Shown here: positions 22,115 to 33,767 of the stretch, piece by piece | How the letters are laid out: each line of letters starts with the position of its first letter | How positions within the stretch are numbered: the stretch's first letter is position 1 | Assembly: GCA_025677825.1 (NCBI GenBank) | Contig: JAIXMO010000013.1 | Location: 558,001-622,000 of the forward strand | Length of the DNA stretch: 64,000 nucleotides | Direction: 5' to 3' | DNA from: Helicostylum pulchrum | Taxonomy: Eukaryota; Mucoromycota; Mucoromycetes; Mucorales; Mucoraceae | The notes under the pieces: generated by a model | Seen by the model: only the letters and a program-made list of their open reading frames with translations | Told to the model about the DNA's origin: nothing | The model's database searches: none | Program-made: the position numbers and the translations under genes

Positions 22115-24737
22115 TTATGCTTCACATAATCCACTTGAAAATAAAGTTGTGGTCATGATCCAGATAATATGTAAAACAATTAATAGAGTACTAGGTGAAT
22201 TTGAGTCGCGCCAAAAATCAAGTAGGGCCAAAAGCAAGAGTGGGTAAAGTGTAGTTGGTTTTGTAGAGTATGGGGAACATGAATAAGTACAAGATGTAAT
22301 CTATTGGCATAATTTTAGATCTCTTGTATTCTTATCTCTTTTTTTTTAGTTTTTTACCTTTAATACGGCAGTCACTGTTTTAATTGCTTTTGCAACTTGA
22401 TCATCTGTAAACCACTTTCTTTCCACTAACACAGGTGAGCCCAACAACAATCTCGGTTCTTCGGGCGGTTCTTCTTCAGTCATGACAGTGTCACCTTCAT
22501 TATCCAGTTCGTGGTGTAATAACCGTTGTCGTTTTCTCAGCTTTTGATTTTCAAGTGGGGGCGGGCCCTTTTCTTTACCGCGTTTTGGTGAGCTTGCTTC
22601 TGCGTCCTCGTTTGAAGATGGGCCGTCTTTTACAACGGGTTTATTGGAGTTCCAGTCCTTTGGCATGTCTTGAAACACAGTAGTGTTACCGTCGCGCTGG
22701 ATACGGCGGATCTTGGACAGGATTTCGTTACAGGAGGGGCGTTTGGATGGGTCGATCGATAGCAGCATTCGAATGAGCAGTTTGAGTTCGTTGGGTATAT
22801 CCGGTTGCAGTGAAGGGTCTTGCACTGCTTCCTTGTAAAGTGGTGAGTTGGGCGGGTAGATGTCAAATCGCGAGGCCGGGAATCGGACATCTTTAAAAGA
22901 CAGAATTTCGTTACGAAGGATGTCAACATCGGCAATCACACTGTAGGGAAGACGCGAGTAGCAAAGGTAGTAGAGAACCATTCCCAGTGACCACATATCG
23001 GCCTTGGGCGAGTAATCCACGGTGTTTCGACCACGGGGATCAAGTCGTACGTGCTCGGGAGCCATGAATTCTAATGTACCTGTTGCGCCTGTACGATTTT
23101 CATCATCTTGATCTGTTTCATCCAGATCCTCACACTCGCCAAAATCCGATATTAACACGCGTGGGATGCCGCGATGCCCGTTTCTGTTTCGATCATCGTA
23201 CTGCAACAGTAAATTAGGAGGCTTCAAATCCCTGTGCACGATATTTTGCTGATGTAAATGCGCTAACCCTTGCACAATGTCTAAAAACAAGGACCAGATT
23301 TCGGTCATGGTCAGTAACCGCTTTTCTTCGTGTACGACTGGTGAAGAGATATCTGATTCTTGTTCAAACGAGGCTTGTTCTCTTAATTGACGTTTGATAC
23401 GCTCTCTTTTTAGTTCCTTGGCGGTCATAGGTTTACTGCTGCTACTGCTGGTGGTGGTAGGAGCTCTGGGTGAAGATGGGGGTGGTTTGGGTTTGATGGG
23501 GTTCTCAAAGTATTCTTCAAGGTTACCTCCGTTGGCACATTCCATAAGGATAAATAAGCAAGGGACTTCGGGGCCAAAGGCGGTAAGGCGGTTGTATTCG
23601 AGCCAAGAGTGTTTGTAACTGACAATGTTGGGGTGGCGCAATCGTTCGAGTAAGTGGACCTCGCGAAGCATGCGTACAAGCCAAGGGTGGTTGTTGCCAA
23701 TAGCCACTTTTTTAATTGCGTATTTGCCTAGTTTGACACCGTCGAGCATGTGCTCGCATAAGAAGACGCTACCGCGGAATCCTTTACCGAGTTTGTTGAC
23801 TTCGACAAAGAATTTAGAGTAGTAGCCTTGGTTGAAGGCGTTGGCGTTGAGGTTTTGGGCGTTTTGTGGAGGTGAGGCGGAATTGAATGTACTGGATCGT
23901 GATTGAACTGGAGAACTGTATTTTTAAGCGGGTTAAATGGGAGGTTTTTTTTAAATAGAAAAAGCATTTTTTTTTTTTACCCTGCAACTGAATTGGTTTG
24001 TGATGAAGCTAATAAACGGAAATAATTTCTATCCATATAATCTGCTTCGAATACCTGGTTTTTTTCCCTTTTTAAAAAGACATGTACAATTATTTATAAT
24101 TTATTTTTTACCTTTGGTTTTTTTAATCCTTCGTTTAGTGGACGATGACAGCACGGGCACTCTTCAAGTTCTTTTCCTAACTAATTTTTTTTTATAAGTA
24201 ATCTATCAAAAATATCTCCATAACAGCAAAAAAAAACTTACTTGGATTGGTTTATCAGGGTCTGAATTACTTAGTCGACGATTCGGTAAATATTTTTGAA
24301 CTGTAACTGATTGATTATCTTGATTATATAATACCAGTTGACCTCGTTCATTATCTCGACTACAGCAAAAAAAAAAAAAAAAAAACGTGTCATTTTTTAA
24401 AAACGAGTTTTTGTCGTGAATTTTATATAACTTACGCTATAATAGCCCAATCGTGATAAGGCACTAGTTCAAACTGTTGTTGTTGTTGCTCATGTTCAAT
24501 AGCTAATGGATGTCCGATGGAATGCGAGCGCTGTCGTTTGGTGGTGGAGGGTTCAAAAGGTTGTGGACCCAAGAAATGGCGTGGGCTGTCGGGAGAAGGT
24601 CGGTAATCGCTAGGCAAGTATGGTAATGGTTTGGGGATTCTGTTATAGACTGAGGTGCTGCTCACTAAAGCTAATGCTTCTCCTCCTCCTACTTTTGGTT
24701 CACTGGCTCTTCTTTTAGGTGAATTATTATTTTCCAT
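22115..24737 (-). CDS. IKS1: Iks1-like serine/threonine kinase with two C-terminal membrane segments
   Basis: This resembles fungal Iks1 kinases. Exon 1 is MENNNSPKRRASEPKV... (24737 to about 24435). Small exons follow carrying ECPCCHRPLNEGLKKPK (a CxxC motif) and VFEADYMDRNYFRLL, then the kinase exon. The kinase shows GKGFRGSVFLCEH, YAIKKV, REVHLLERLRHPNIVSYKHS, CLFILMECANGGNLEEYFE, HRDLKPPNLLL, DFGECEDLDE and APEHVRL. The long exon could stop at 22346, but joining 22358 to 22300 across a GTAAAA...ATAG intron keeps frame. That adds SCTYSCSPYSTKPTTLYPLL and a second hydrophobic stretch, TLLIVLHIIWIMTTTLF, ending at 22115. This matches the membrane tail known in Iks1 relatives, so I favour the longer form. 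Confidence 0.8.
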
Positions 24738-25083
24738 TTTTTTTTTTTTTTTTGAAAAAAAGAAAGGTTTTTTGGGGTGTGAAAAAAAGGAGTTTTTTCT
24801 CTTTTATTAAAAAAGCGGTTGTTTAATAAAGGGATCGCGGAAAAGATTTATGCAAAAAAGTGTTTATGCAGCTTATCTTCTCTTCTTTTTGAATTAATTT
24901 TATTAAACGGACAATGCTTGATTCGTTATAAAAAGGTGCTTTACTTTTTTAACCTTGAATAACTCTCCGTTATATAATAAAATAATACGTTTTGTTTACT
25001 GGTTTTTTTTATATTACAAATTTTATAAATACAGGTCTAATAACTATCTTCGTAAGAAGACAAGAGAAACAAAATGATGTACA
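24738..25083. other. IKS1 upstream region
   Basis: A/T-tract-rich upstream DNA of the IKS1-like gene. No gene is seen. It ends in ordinary spacer before the 5S relic. Confidence 0.5.
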
Positions 25084-25144
25084 AGCTACGGCCATACAAT
25101 ATTGAAAGAATCGGGTCCGCAGTTAAGCAATATCTGGATCAGTA
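25084..25144 (+). pseudogene. 5S rRNA relic (partial)
   Basis: The segment CTACGGCCATACAATATTGA, then CGGGTCC, then AGTTAAGCAATATCTGG followed by CAGTA matches the first two thirds of fungal 5S rRNA in order. The loop between the GGGTCC arm and the AGTTAAGC box A is shortened by roughly 15 nt. The box C region (GGGTGACC) and the 3' half are missing, so it should not give a functional 5S rRNA. It is an isolated dispersed copy next to decayed genes. The comparison is from memory of eukaryotic 5S sequence. Confidence 0.65.
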
Positions 25145-25189
25145 AAAGCACCGGTATCATCACTGAAGTCTACGCTTCAACATTCAGTT

Positions 25190-26310
25190 GTCGCAAAGAC
25201 ACACCTGCACCAGTGACGATTTTCATTTTGTTACTGGTGTCTGTTGAGTAACTTGTGATATAATCCTCGATTTCGTTCATTAAAAACTGTACAGAAGGAA
25301 GAAAAAAAAGTCAAAAATATGTCTTATCCTTTTATATACATCTTACTTACTTCAACTTGACCTAAAAGGTTAATTATTTTTAAAACAAGTACGGAAAAGT
25401 TCTGACCCATAATTGGTAGAATTGACATGTATACTTTCTTGATGAGGCTTGGAGGCAAGTAAACAAGTTTCTTTAACAGGGCGTTGATATGACACTTGGA
25501 AGACAATATGGACTTAAGCCTACCACCATAAAGTTTTCCTTGCGTTGTGGTTTCCGTACTACCAAATTATTCAGTTACTGTTTCCTTCATTCAGATAACT
25601 GGTATTTGCGGCTGGGTTATGGTTGAACGCCTCCAAGTCAGAATCGATGAGGCTTTCCTCAGTATCCGTTATAATACGTAAATCAAGCTTATAATTCAAG
25701 TTAGTATCTTTACAATTTACGGAAAGGGTATCACCCCTATCATGAAAAACTACGATCAGCATATATGATTATATAACATAAACTAAAAATATCTTACCAT
25801 TGGATAAAAATTTGCTTTCTTTCTCCAGAATTTAACAATTGTTGACATCTCTGAACACTTGGGAAAATGTCGGTCTGTGAGTACACGACCTTTGAATGCA
25901 TGTTGGTAAATGTTATTAACAGTCATACGTAAGTATTTGTGTTATAATTTCTTGTAACCACTACTTACACGTGCTTGTAAATATCTTTTGCCGATCTTTC
26001 AGTTTTGCAAGTGTCTGAAATTATAGATCTCTTAAATTTCTTTCTCGCGTCTATTTGAAGAAAATACAAATATGTAATACAGTGAGCATTAGTATGTAAT
26101 ATATTTGACATATCACTGATTTACATTTTTAAGTTTATGATTGAAGGTGTCATTCATTCCGTCTGCTGTTGTATCAATAATAGAAGTTTTATATTTTCTG
26201 GTACGTGAAAAAATGTTTAGCCGAAAATATGACTTTTTCAAAGTCTTTATTACATCTGTACCTTAGAGTAAGGGTCATCCGTAAAGGTAAATGAGGAAAC
26301 GTATTTTATC
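25190..26310 (-). pseudogene. Broken member of family B (lineage-expanded, possible PD-(D/E)XK type)
   Basis: Read on the minus strand, coding-like blocks come in this order: DARKKFKRSIISDTCKTERS, GRVLTDRHFPKCSEMSTIVK with WRKKANFYPM, NLNYKLDLRIITDTEESLID, CHINALLKKLVYLPPSLIKK with VYMSILPIMGQNFSVLVLKI, and after an intron FLMNEIEDYITSY ending at an Ala-stop near 25170. Stops and frame breaks separate the blocks, for example after LNEGNSN at 25571. The layout (basic K-D-L-R segment, H-I-N-A helix, then I-M-G membrane-like strand) is one I associate with multi-copy hypothetical proteins of Mucorales. No function is known to me. Confidence 0.5.
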
Positions 26311-27189
26311 AGTTTGAATAAACATGAAAAGAAAAATAAAGAACAAAAAAAGGCGAGAAAAAAAAAGACTTTAAAGGATGAGGAGTCACTTTTTATTTAC
26401 TCATGCGATCTATTTACTAATCATGGCGTAATTACATACTTATTATACAGCCAGCTTGGTTCATGCAAGCTTCCTTTTTATGCGGATAAAATGAAATTGA
26501 ACGTGTAAATAAATCATGCGTTCAACTTAGTCTTTATTCGCTTTTATAAATCAAGTTGGAGAAACAAGTACCTACTATGCATATAATGATTAACCAATGA
26601 GTATATGAAACAAATACGGGCATAATATGACATAATAATAAGTAAATATGTCATGAGTAAAATTGGGCAGTTTTATCACTTATTTATAGCATCTCCTTTT
26701 TTTTTCTTTTTTTTTTCTTCTTCGCTTATTTTCTAACTTATACGGGGCCTTCTTAGATAAACTGATATTCGTAAAGGTACGTACGTGAAAAGTGATCTAT
26801 CCCCCTCCCTTTTTTTGTTACTTACGCGTAAATAGAATGTATATCAAGAATTTTCCTTCTTTTTCATGATCCCAAGAGAAATTATATCTGAATATCTCAA
26901 TAACGCATGTAAGCCAAGATTCAACTGGCTTACTCGAAAATTCCAAGAAGCTCTCTGTAGACATGTCGTCTACTTAGGGCATTTCTTTACAAAGGTCACG
27001 GGCATCGTTATATAACGATGTCCTGGATCATAAAAGACCCAAAGTTTCAATAGCAAAAAATGCAAGTGAATATTTATGAAATAATCTATCCAATTTACTA
27101 AATTTTTACATTTCAGACCTACAACTACAAATGTTACTTTCTCGACGATATTTAAGCATGTAAAAACCTTGATAAACGCAATTTTTGAA
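26311..27189. other. Unassigned spacer between two broken family members
   Basis: A 64-residue open frame at 26314-26508 is lysine-rich from poly-A and has no family features. The rest is A/T-rich with a T-tract block at 26696-26720. No gene is supported. Confidence 0.45.
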
Positions 27190-28644
27190 GTATTTATTTC
27201 TTGTTATTGACAACTTTTTTTTTTTTACTAAATAGAAACAATCGGAGCTGACGTTCGAAACTTCCGCCATTGCTGCCACCACTGCTTATGCCACCCGTGC
27301 TGCAACACGTATTGATGAACTCGCTGCTGACAATACTGCTGATATTGATAATGATACTGCTGCTGAAACCAACGACCATGCTGACTTGTCCCTTTATGCT
27401 GTCCTGCTGTCCAAGGCTAATTTGTTTTCTGAAACTGAAGAAATGCACAAATTACTTATGTCTGGTTGTGTAAACTTGATGAACCATGACCAAAGATCTG
27501 TTTACAAGAACATTTTAAGTTCCAGCCAATACAATGACATTATTCAAAAATGCTCGGCTATGGAGTGTCTTGACACAAATGATGCTGTTGGCCTCATAGA
27601 TAATATGAAGGTGGATTTTAAGGACAAGAAGTCAACTAGGTATGTCATATTGAATATTGTTTCCAGCTTGATTTCCGACATGGCCTGCTGGAAGAATGAA
27701 CAAGAAAACATTCTTTATCTTCTTTTTGAAGTGGCGTTTTGGTACGTGGTGATGAAGGGGCCTCGCAATCGACCAAGATAATGGCGATTGTAAATGAATA
27801 TGATACAACCTTTGGCCGTAGATCTGACTTGCTTGTGATTGGGAACGACAATGATGAACTCGCAAACATTGAGTTTAAAAAGGCTATATCCTTAGCTAAT
27901 AATGCTCTGATTTCATCATCTTCGAAAGAAAAATCAACATTATCAAAGGTATCATCTTCAAGACGTGCCCATTTAGTTGTATTCGAACTATTTTCTTCAA
28001 GAAAAATTAAATCGTGATTAGATAATTCGGTAATCAACAGGCGTAGTATCAAGAGGAGGATTTAACACTGAGGATTTCATCAAGACGATGTTCAATCAAT
28101 ACAGAGGAGGCATTTGTTCGTTATCCTCCAACAAAGCAAAAACATCAGAATTAACTGTTGCATTATGAACTATATCAACCTGATGACTGACTCTACAAGC
28201 AATATAATTTTATATTATGATTTCATCGGAAGACTCGGTTATCTCGTCCAATTATTTCAGTATGACGGTGCTTATATATGTCAAAAGCTTGATTGTATCA
28301 CTATCCCTGGAAGTATGCTTGTGTATGATTACTCTGCTTATATTTCATAAGTAGTTTATATTATAATGGTAATTTTGGGCAGGCTACCATAGTCCTGTAT
28401 ATCGGATGGTTCCATATATAGACAAAGCGTCGAGCTTTAATCATTACGTTCCTCTTTGAAGTTCATGTTTTATTGGAAATCGCACTTGATTCATCTGAAC
28501 AATAAGTTTTTACTCGACAAACTCAATAAGGAAGAAGAGTCTAAACTTGCAGCTCCATTAGCTCTCGCCGTTCCCCTGCTTACAATGTTACACCCACTCA
28601 AGTATACCTATCATCTACCAAGAGAACTTATTCTCCACTTTTAA
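27190..28644 (+). pseudogene. Broken family B member with PD-(D/E)XK-like motif
   Basis: A helical N-terminal part is open from the acceptor near 27236 and includes LFSETEEMHKLLMSGCVNLM and CWKNEQENILYLLFE. At about 27735 the frame shifts into GVLVRGDEGASQSTKIMAIV, followed by FGRRSDLLVIGNDNDELANI and EFKKA. The spacing D-x(12)-E-x-K is that of PD-(D/E)XK nucleases. After a break come NIRINCCIMNYINLMTD, GRLGYLVQLFQYDGAYICQK and FMFYWKSHLIHLNNKFLLDK. The frameshift and stops (28013-28120, 28350) mark it as a pseudogene. It is a paralogue type I recall as widely repeated in Mucorales genomes; its role is unknown. Calling it a nuclease is inference from one motif. Confidence 0.55.
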
Positions 28645-28911
28645 AGGACTTTAAATAAAAACGGAACAGTAAAAGTTCCCATACGAACAACTTGTTCTGC
28701 GTTGAAGGCGCTTAAAATTAACATTGTTCATATATATTTTATTTACGTAATTGAAATCAACTTTAAAAAGGAAAAAAAAAAGCTAACTATACTTTCTTTT
28801 TTTTTTTTTGTATATATTCACGTGTGTGTGGGTATAAACTTTCTACATCCCCTTAAAAACAGTGATTTTTCTTTTCTTTTCTCTCTCTTTCTCATCAATT
28901 GAATAAATAAA
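28645..28911. promoter_or_regulatory. Upstream region of the enoyl-CoA hydratase-fold gene
   Basis: A/T-rich, with a T-run at 28797-28809 and a CTTTTCTTTTCTCTCTCTTTC pyrimidine stretch directly before the ATG, as in other leaders in this window. No gene is seen. Confidence 0.5.
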
Positions 28912-29694
28912 ATGAACGCAATTATAAGTAACTTTACAGATAAAGGACAAGGTACTGTCCAACTAGACCTAAAATACCAACCAGGCGTAGCCCTCGTTAC
29001 AATTGACAATGCCAAACGACACAATGCACTTTCGGGAAAAATGATGGTAGAATTTTATCATATTATAACTCAACTTGAACAAAGCACACAAGACTTGGTA
29101 GCGGTTATATTTATGGGCAGTGGATTAAAATCATTTTGTGCAGGATTGGATCTAAGTTTTGCACGAGAGTATCTTACGAATGCTGAAGATGCCATGTCAT
29201 TAAACCAGTTGATGTATGATGCTATTGATAGGTTAACGAAGTTACCATTGATTACGTTGGGTATTGCTATCGGTGGATCGATTGGAGGTGGATCAGAATT
29301 GATTACAGCGTTTGATTTTGTGTGCATGTCGCAACAATCAGGGTTTATTCATTTTGTACAGACGCGTATGGGAGTCAGTTCCCCGTGGGGCGGTATGGCT
29401 CGATTGGTATCGAGTGTAGGTAAAAAGAGAGCGTTGGTTTGGATGGCCGGTGGAGAAAAAGTGCGTGCGAAAGAAGCTTTTGAGTATGGTTTAGTAGATT
29501 TAGTTGTGGAACGAGACGAAGATTGTTTAAATGAATCCCTGTCGTTTTTACAGCGATTTTTGGTGGATGATGTTACGCAACGACAGGTTGCTCCTAATGC
29601 TGTACGTGGTATGAAACTGTTGGCTATAAAGAAAGACAGTAATTGGGAGTACGTTCATGAAATACTTTCTAGCACTGTCTTTGCTAAATTATAA
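28912..29694 (+). CDS. Enoyl-CoA hydratase/isomerase family, ECHDC1 (ethylmalonyl-CoA decarboxylase)-like
   Basis: Single exon, 260 residues, crotonase fold. It shows RHNALSGKMMVEFYHII (start of the fold), an oxyanion-hole segment FMGSGLKSFCAGLDLS, the second oxyanion region GIAIGGSIGGGSELITAFDF, and FVQTRMGVSSPWGGMARLV. These stretches fit the metabolite-proofreading decarboxylase ECHDC1, which removes ethylmalonyl-CoA made by side activity of acetyl-CoA carboxylase, better than classical hydratases. No peroxisomal SKL or clear mitochondrial presequence is present (ends VFAKL), so it is likely cytosolic. The function is inferred from motif resemblance only. Confidence 0.75.
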   Translation: MNAIISNFTDKGQGTVQLDLKYQPGVALVTIDNAKRHNALSGKMMVEFYHIITQLEQSTQDLVAVIFMGSGLKSFCAGLDLSFAREYLTNAEDAMSLNQLMYDAIDRLTKLPLITLGIAIGGSIGGGSELITAFDFVCMSQQSGFIHFVQTRMGVSSPWGGMARLVSSVGKKRALVWMAGGEKVRAKEAFEYGLVDLVVERDEDCLNESLSFLQRFLVDDVTQRQVAPNAVRGMKLLAIKKDSNWEYVHEILSSTVFAKL

Positions 29695-31777
29695 AAAAAT
29701 AAAGGAGTCAGTAGATTGAAAATCCCCCTTTTTGTCTTGGTGATTAGCATATTTTTTTTTAAAAAAAAAGTGATTTTTCTCATATTTAAGTATGTGTCTC
29801 GAACTACGATATATGTACATCTTTTAAAAGCCACTTGTATCTATGTTAGACATAAATAATTATAAAAACGTTGTTATGTATGCTATAATATAATTCATGA
29901 GAGGGAAATCATTCAAGTGTTTAAAGTTTTTTTTTATTGCAAGATTTTACTTTCAATAACATCAAAATACACAATACTTGTATTTGTTTAGGCGTAATAT
30001 CAAAAAAAAACAGAAGGAGTGAAAGCACGTAAAAACGCGTTTTGTTGTTTACGCGGAATATCAAAAAAAAAATATATATAAAAAAAAATTACCTTGTTGT
30101 GCTAAGTTTACTCCAAAAAATGTTGCGGGTTTTCTTTTTGTTTCATTCTAATCCAGACGCACCTTAGTAGCTGAAATAAACGTAAAAGCCATGAATATTG
30201 TAGCCATTAAGTTAAAGGATAGATCGAACAAGAGCAACATTAAAGAATTTATAAGTCAACAAGATAAAGAAACTACATATTATCGATAAAATGTTGTTAA
30301 ATCAATTACTTATGACTTTAGCAGATTCAATGGCCACCTTAATCAAAAATGCCAATACTGTTGTTACAAGTATGCTGACAAATTATTTATGTATTTCTTA
30401 TCCACCATTATAATGTATTTCTTAACCACCATATCGTATATATCACCTGCGGCTATTATAATTTTTAGCTTAGCACTTTGATTATGGTTCTTAAAAGAGC
30501 TGTGTTATAAAAAAATTCAAAAAATGCAGGAATACATATTTTTATACAATCAAAATAAAAACCTTATATTTCAAAGAATAAAAAAATCCAATGGCCTCTG
30601 TTAGAAAATTATTTTTTCCCTTCGTACACTGATTACTACCACACTTTGTAGTTATGAACTATATGATCTTGACACTGGCCACGAAGATCAAGAAAACTGA
30701 ATATCGTAAATTTTCTTATTATCGTCGTGCGGTTGAAGCTTCAGTGGACTATCATTGACACACGTAAGCTATAGTTAGTTAAAGCACAATAGTTTTAGCT
30801 GTTCATTTTAATGATAACAATAAAAAGTATAAAGAAACCAGTTAAAAGTAAATATAACTTGATTGAGAAAAAATTAAAAATAAACTCTGCCAATAAATAA
30901 ACTCTGCCAATAAATAAACTCTGCGCCAAAATAAACTCGCTGCCAAAATAAACTCTCTGCCAAAAAATAAACTCTGCCAGAGAAAAATAAACGCTGTCCG
31001 CACCCAGTCAGAGAAAACACCGCGTTTTGGAGTCGAATGTGATGTTGACGATTATAAAATACTAAAGCAAGTATAAAAAAAAAGGGGGTTTTTATTTTTA
31101 TTAGATGAAAAAGAGTGTGCCTTAGATACATATTACGGATTAAATAAGCGCTTATCATCATGTAAAACTTAGAAAGCTCTAGCAAGACATTAATGAATAA
31201 GCAATTTGAAAAGATAAATAGGATTCTGTAGAAGGTCAATTACAATGACAGCGGTGATTACTGTATTTCTAGTTGGTTTCTTGAATAAAAGACACAAGAT
31301 AGTTAAAAAGATTAAGATATAGGTTTTTTTTTTTTTTTGTAGGGATGCTTCAGTTATTTATTACGTCTCAGGGACGAAATATAACACGTAGATTCTGTAA
31401 GGATGTTTTTTTTATATGTGTATAAATAATGATAGGCTTTTGATTGGGTCTCCTGCCGAGATAGGCTTATGTAAGTCATGAGGTTGTTTCCTTTTGGCCA
31501 GTTATCTTTAATCCTCCCTCCCCCCTCGAAATGATGTAACACCTACAAATAGAAACTTTTTTATTTGTGTTTAGTGCATATAGCCTGAGACAAAATTTTA
31601 CTGGTTTTTTATGTTTGTTTTGCTCATATGAAGAAAAACCGTGGGGACTAACCCTGGATTCGTGGGAATTTTGTAATTGACATATTTATTGCCTTAAATA
31701 CTAGGTATATTTTATTTTATTTTTGAAAAGAGGGGTGCGAGATCTTTTTCTTTTACTTTCTTAAATTATTAAAAAAA
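29695..31777. other. Long gene-free stretch
   Basis: About 2 kb with no supportable gene. It contains the degenerate minisatellite at 30877-30998 and scattered short open stretches full of stops. One block (30255-30275) shares CAACAAGATAAAGAAACT with the decayed island at about 18941. T/A runs are frequent (for example 31324-31339). Confidence 0.5.
30877..30998 (+). repeat. Degenerate minisatellite, unit about 14-17 bp (AATAAACTCTGCC)
   Basis: At least seven consecutive units of the form AAATAAACTCTGCC occur. Individual units vary by short insertions (CTCTGCGCC, CTCGCTGCC, CTCTCTGCC), and a final degraded unit reads AAATAAACGCTGTCC. Confidence 0.9.
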
Positions 31778-33327
31778 ATGTTAAACGTTGATGAAATTCG
31801 TAAGCCAGTTAACTTTAAATATATTTTTTTTTTTTTTTTTTTTTTTTGTAAGACTTAAAACATATTATACGCGTATAGCTGAGAAACCCAATGTAAACAC
31901 ATTAAATAGCGTATTATCTGGCTTAGTCGGCGGTATGTGATTGTATACGTATATTGAATAACTATAGTCATTAAGTATCACATTATTTGGGTTTTTATAG
32001 GTTTAGCTGGTTTAGCAGTAGGTCATCCATTTGGTACAGTAAAAATTACATTGTCTTTAATAATAATAATAACCTGTTCTAAATGTTTTAAATGTATACA
32101 GATACAGGTACTATTCTTTTTTGTAGTAAAAAAAAAAGTTGAAATTGATTTATACTTTTTTGTTCAGTTAAAGTAAGATTACAATCTCGAGAGTTGGCTT
32201 CTCGTTATAAAGGCACGTGGAATTGTTTTGTTACAACGATCAGACAAGAAAAGGTACAAATAAAACCCTTTGATACATGATGTCAATATTAAACTTAAAA
32301 CTGTGTATTTAGTTTATCGGGTTATATAAAGGAATGGTAAATATAATGACATGCATATATTTAAAAATCAACTTAATGACCATAATCATTTATATAGGCT
32401 TCCCCTGCTGTTAGTATACTTTTATTTTCACTTTTATATATATAACCATATCGTAATATTTTACGTTTATAGGTAGGTGTTGCAGGTGTAAATGCGCTAG
32501 TCTTTGGTTCCTACACTTGGCTAATTCAATACCAATCAAATCAATTTAAAACCGATGTATCAGTGCCACCTTTAACTCACGTTTTTATTGCAGGAATGGG
32601 AGCTGGTATTATAACAAGGTACTAGATTATTATTTTTTTTAAAAAAAAAAGTATAATATGATTATTAATAGCTAGCATCTTTAGTTTTGTTACTTGTCCT
32701 ATGGAGTTAGTTAAAGTACAATTACAAAACCAAACACAATCATCTACAGTCACAGCATTAAAGGGACCCATCGATTGTTTAAGAAAAATGTATGCTAAAG
32801 GTGGAATTCAATATTGTTTTAAAGGCATGATCCCTACTACACTCCGTGAACTTAGTTTTGGACCCTATTTTTTGACATATGAAGCTATATGTAGAGGGTT
32901 AACACCTTCTAATGCTTCCAGCAAGTATGAGTTGAGTGGTCCCAAGGTTATTTTAGCGGGTGGATCAGCTGGTATTATTGCATGGTGTTCCACATACTTT
33001 GCAGGTAGTGAGAATTATTTATTTATTTTTTATATAAAAAAAGGGGGAAATGATAAAACACATTAATGCTTTTTTTTTATATATATCTGTATAGATGTTG
33101 TTAAAACAAGAATTCAATCTGAACCAGAAAGGTATAAAGGATTTGTTCAATGTATTAAACAGTCGTATCGTGAGGAAGGTTGGCGAATCTTCTTTCGAGG
33201 TTTGACACCAACTATTTTAAGGGCATTTCCGTCAAATGCAGCTACATTTGCAGCATATACCTGGACTATGAGATTATGTCAACCAAAGCAATTAGTAACA
33301 CGGTGTGATGAATCTGTACTGTTATAA
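31778..33327 (+). CDS. Mitochondrial carrier family (SLC25) protein with apparent 6-nt exon
   Basis: A multi-exon carrier starting MLNVDEI at 31778 and ending VTRCDESVLL at 33327. Repeat 1 reads GHPF|DT|VKVRLQSREL only if a 6-nt exon ATACAG (32102-32107) is used; it restores the invariant Asp of the P-x-D-x-x-K-x-R motif. Repeat 2 has CPMELVKVQLQNQ and repeat 3 has DVVKTRIQSEPERYKGF followed by FRGLTPTILRAFPSNAATF. Other junctions in frame are I|PEKPNV at the first intron, EK|FIGLYKGM|ASPAVS|VAGVNAL, and the last intron at about 33005-33094. The sequence is closest to the carnitine/basic amino acid carrier branch. Nine exons in about 1.5 kb is intron-dense beside the other carrier here (three exons). 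Confidence 0.82.
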
Positions 33328-33767
33328 CTTTTTTGATCGCTGTATATCTTCAACATGTATTTTTCTAAAAAAAAAAAATATGTATCTTATTTGTTCTACC
33401 AAGTTAATCTATTTAGGGACTTTTTTTCTATATATTGTATCGTGTACCACTGTTTTTTTTATACATATGTGTGTATGCACGATATTGAGTAATCAAATAA
33501 ACAATCATCTTTTTTTTTTTTTTTTTGTATTTTTGTATTATCGTTATTTGATTTAAACCGTTTAGGATACTCAAAAATTAATAATATAGGTTTAGTGATA
33601 TGGATCAGCTTATTGTACAAGTAGTCAAATGATACAAACGATGACGGTACACAGAGAAAAAAAAAAGGTCCTCGGGGTAGCGGGATTTTACTTTAAATTC
33701 AGTCAATTGAATTTTAAAAAATGAATATCAATGACGAATGGTTTAATATTTATAATTTATAAACTAT

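Noticed and set aside
22630..22935. Pro/Thr-rich minus-strand frame
   Set aside because: Out-of-frame shadow of the Iks1 kinase exon.
25145..25185. 3' continuation of the 5S relic
   Set aside because: The terminal GTCTACGCTT cannot pair with the 5' GCTACGG as in a 5S acceptor stem, and the bases are read as the end of the family B fragment on the other strand.
18939..30275. Shared CAACAAGATAAAGAAACT at about 18941 and 30257 as evidence for a mobile element
   Set aside because: Only 18 bases in A-rich sequence with no flanking similarity seen; may be chance.
30877..30998. Short regular repeats as a possible CRISPR array
   Set aside because: Units are contiguous with no unique spacers and the genome is eukaryotic.
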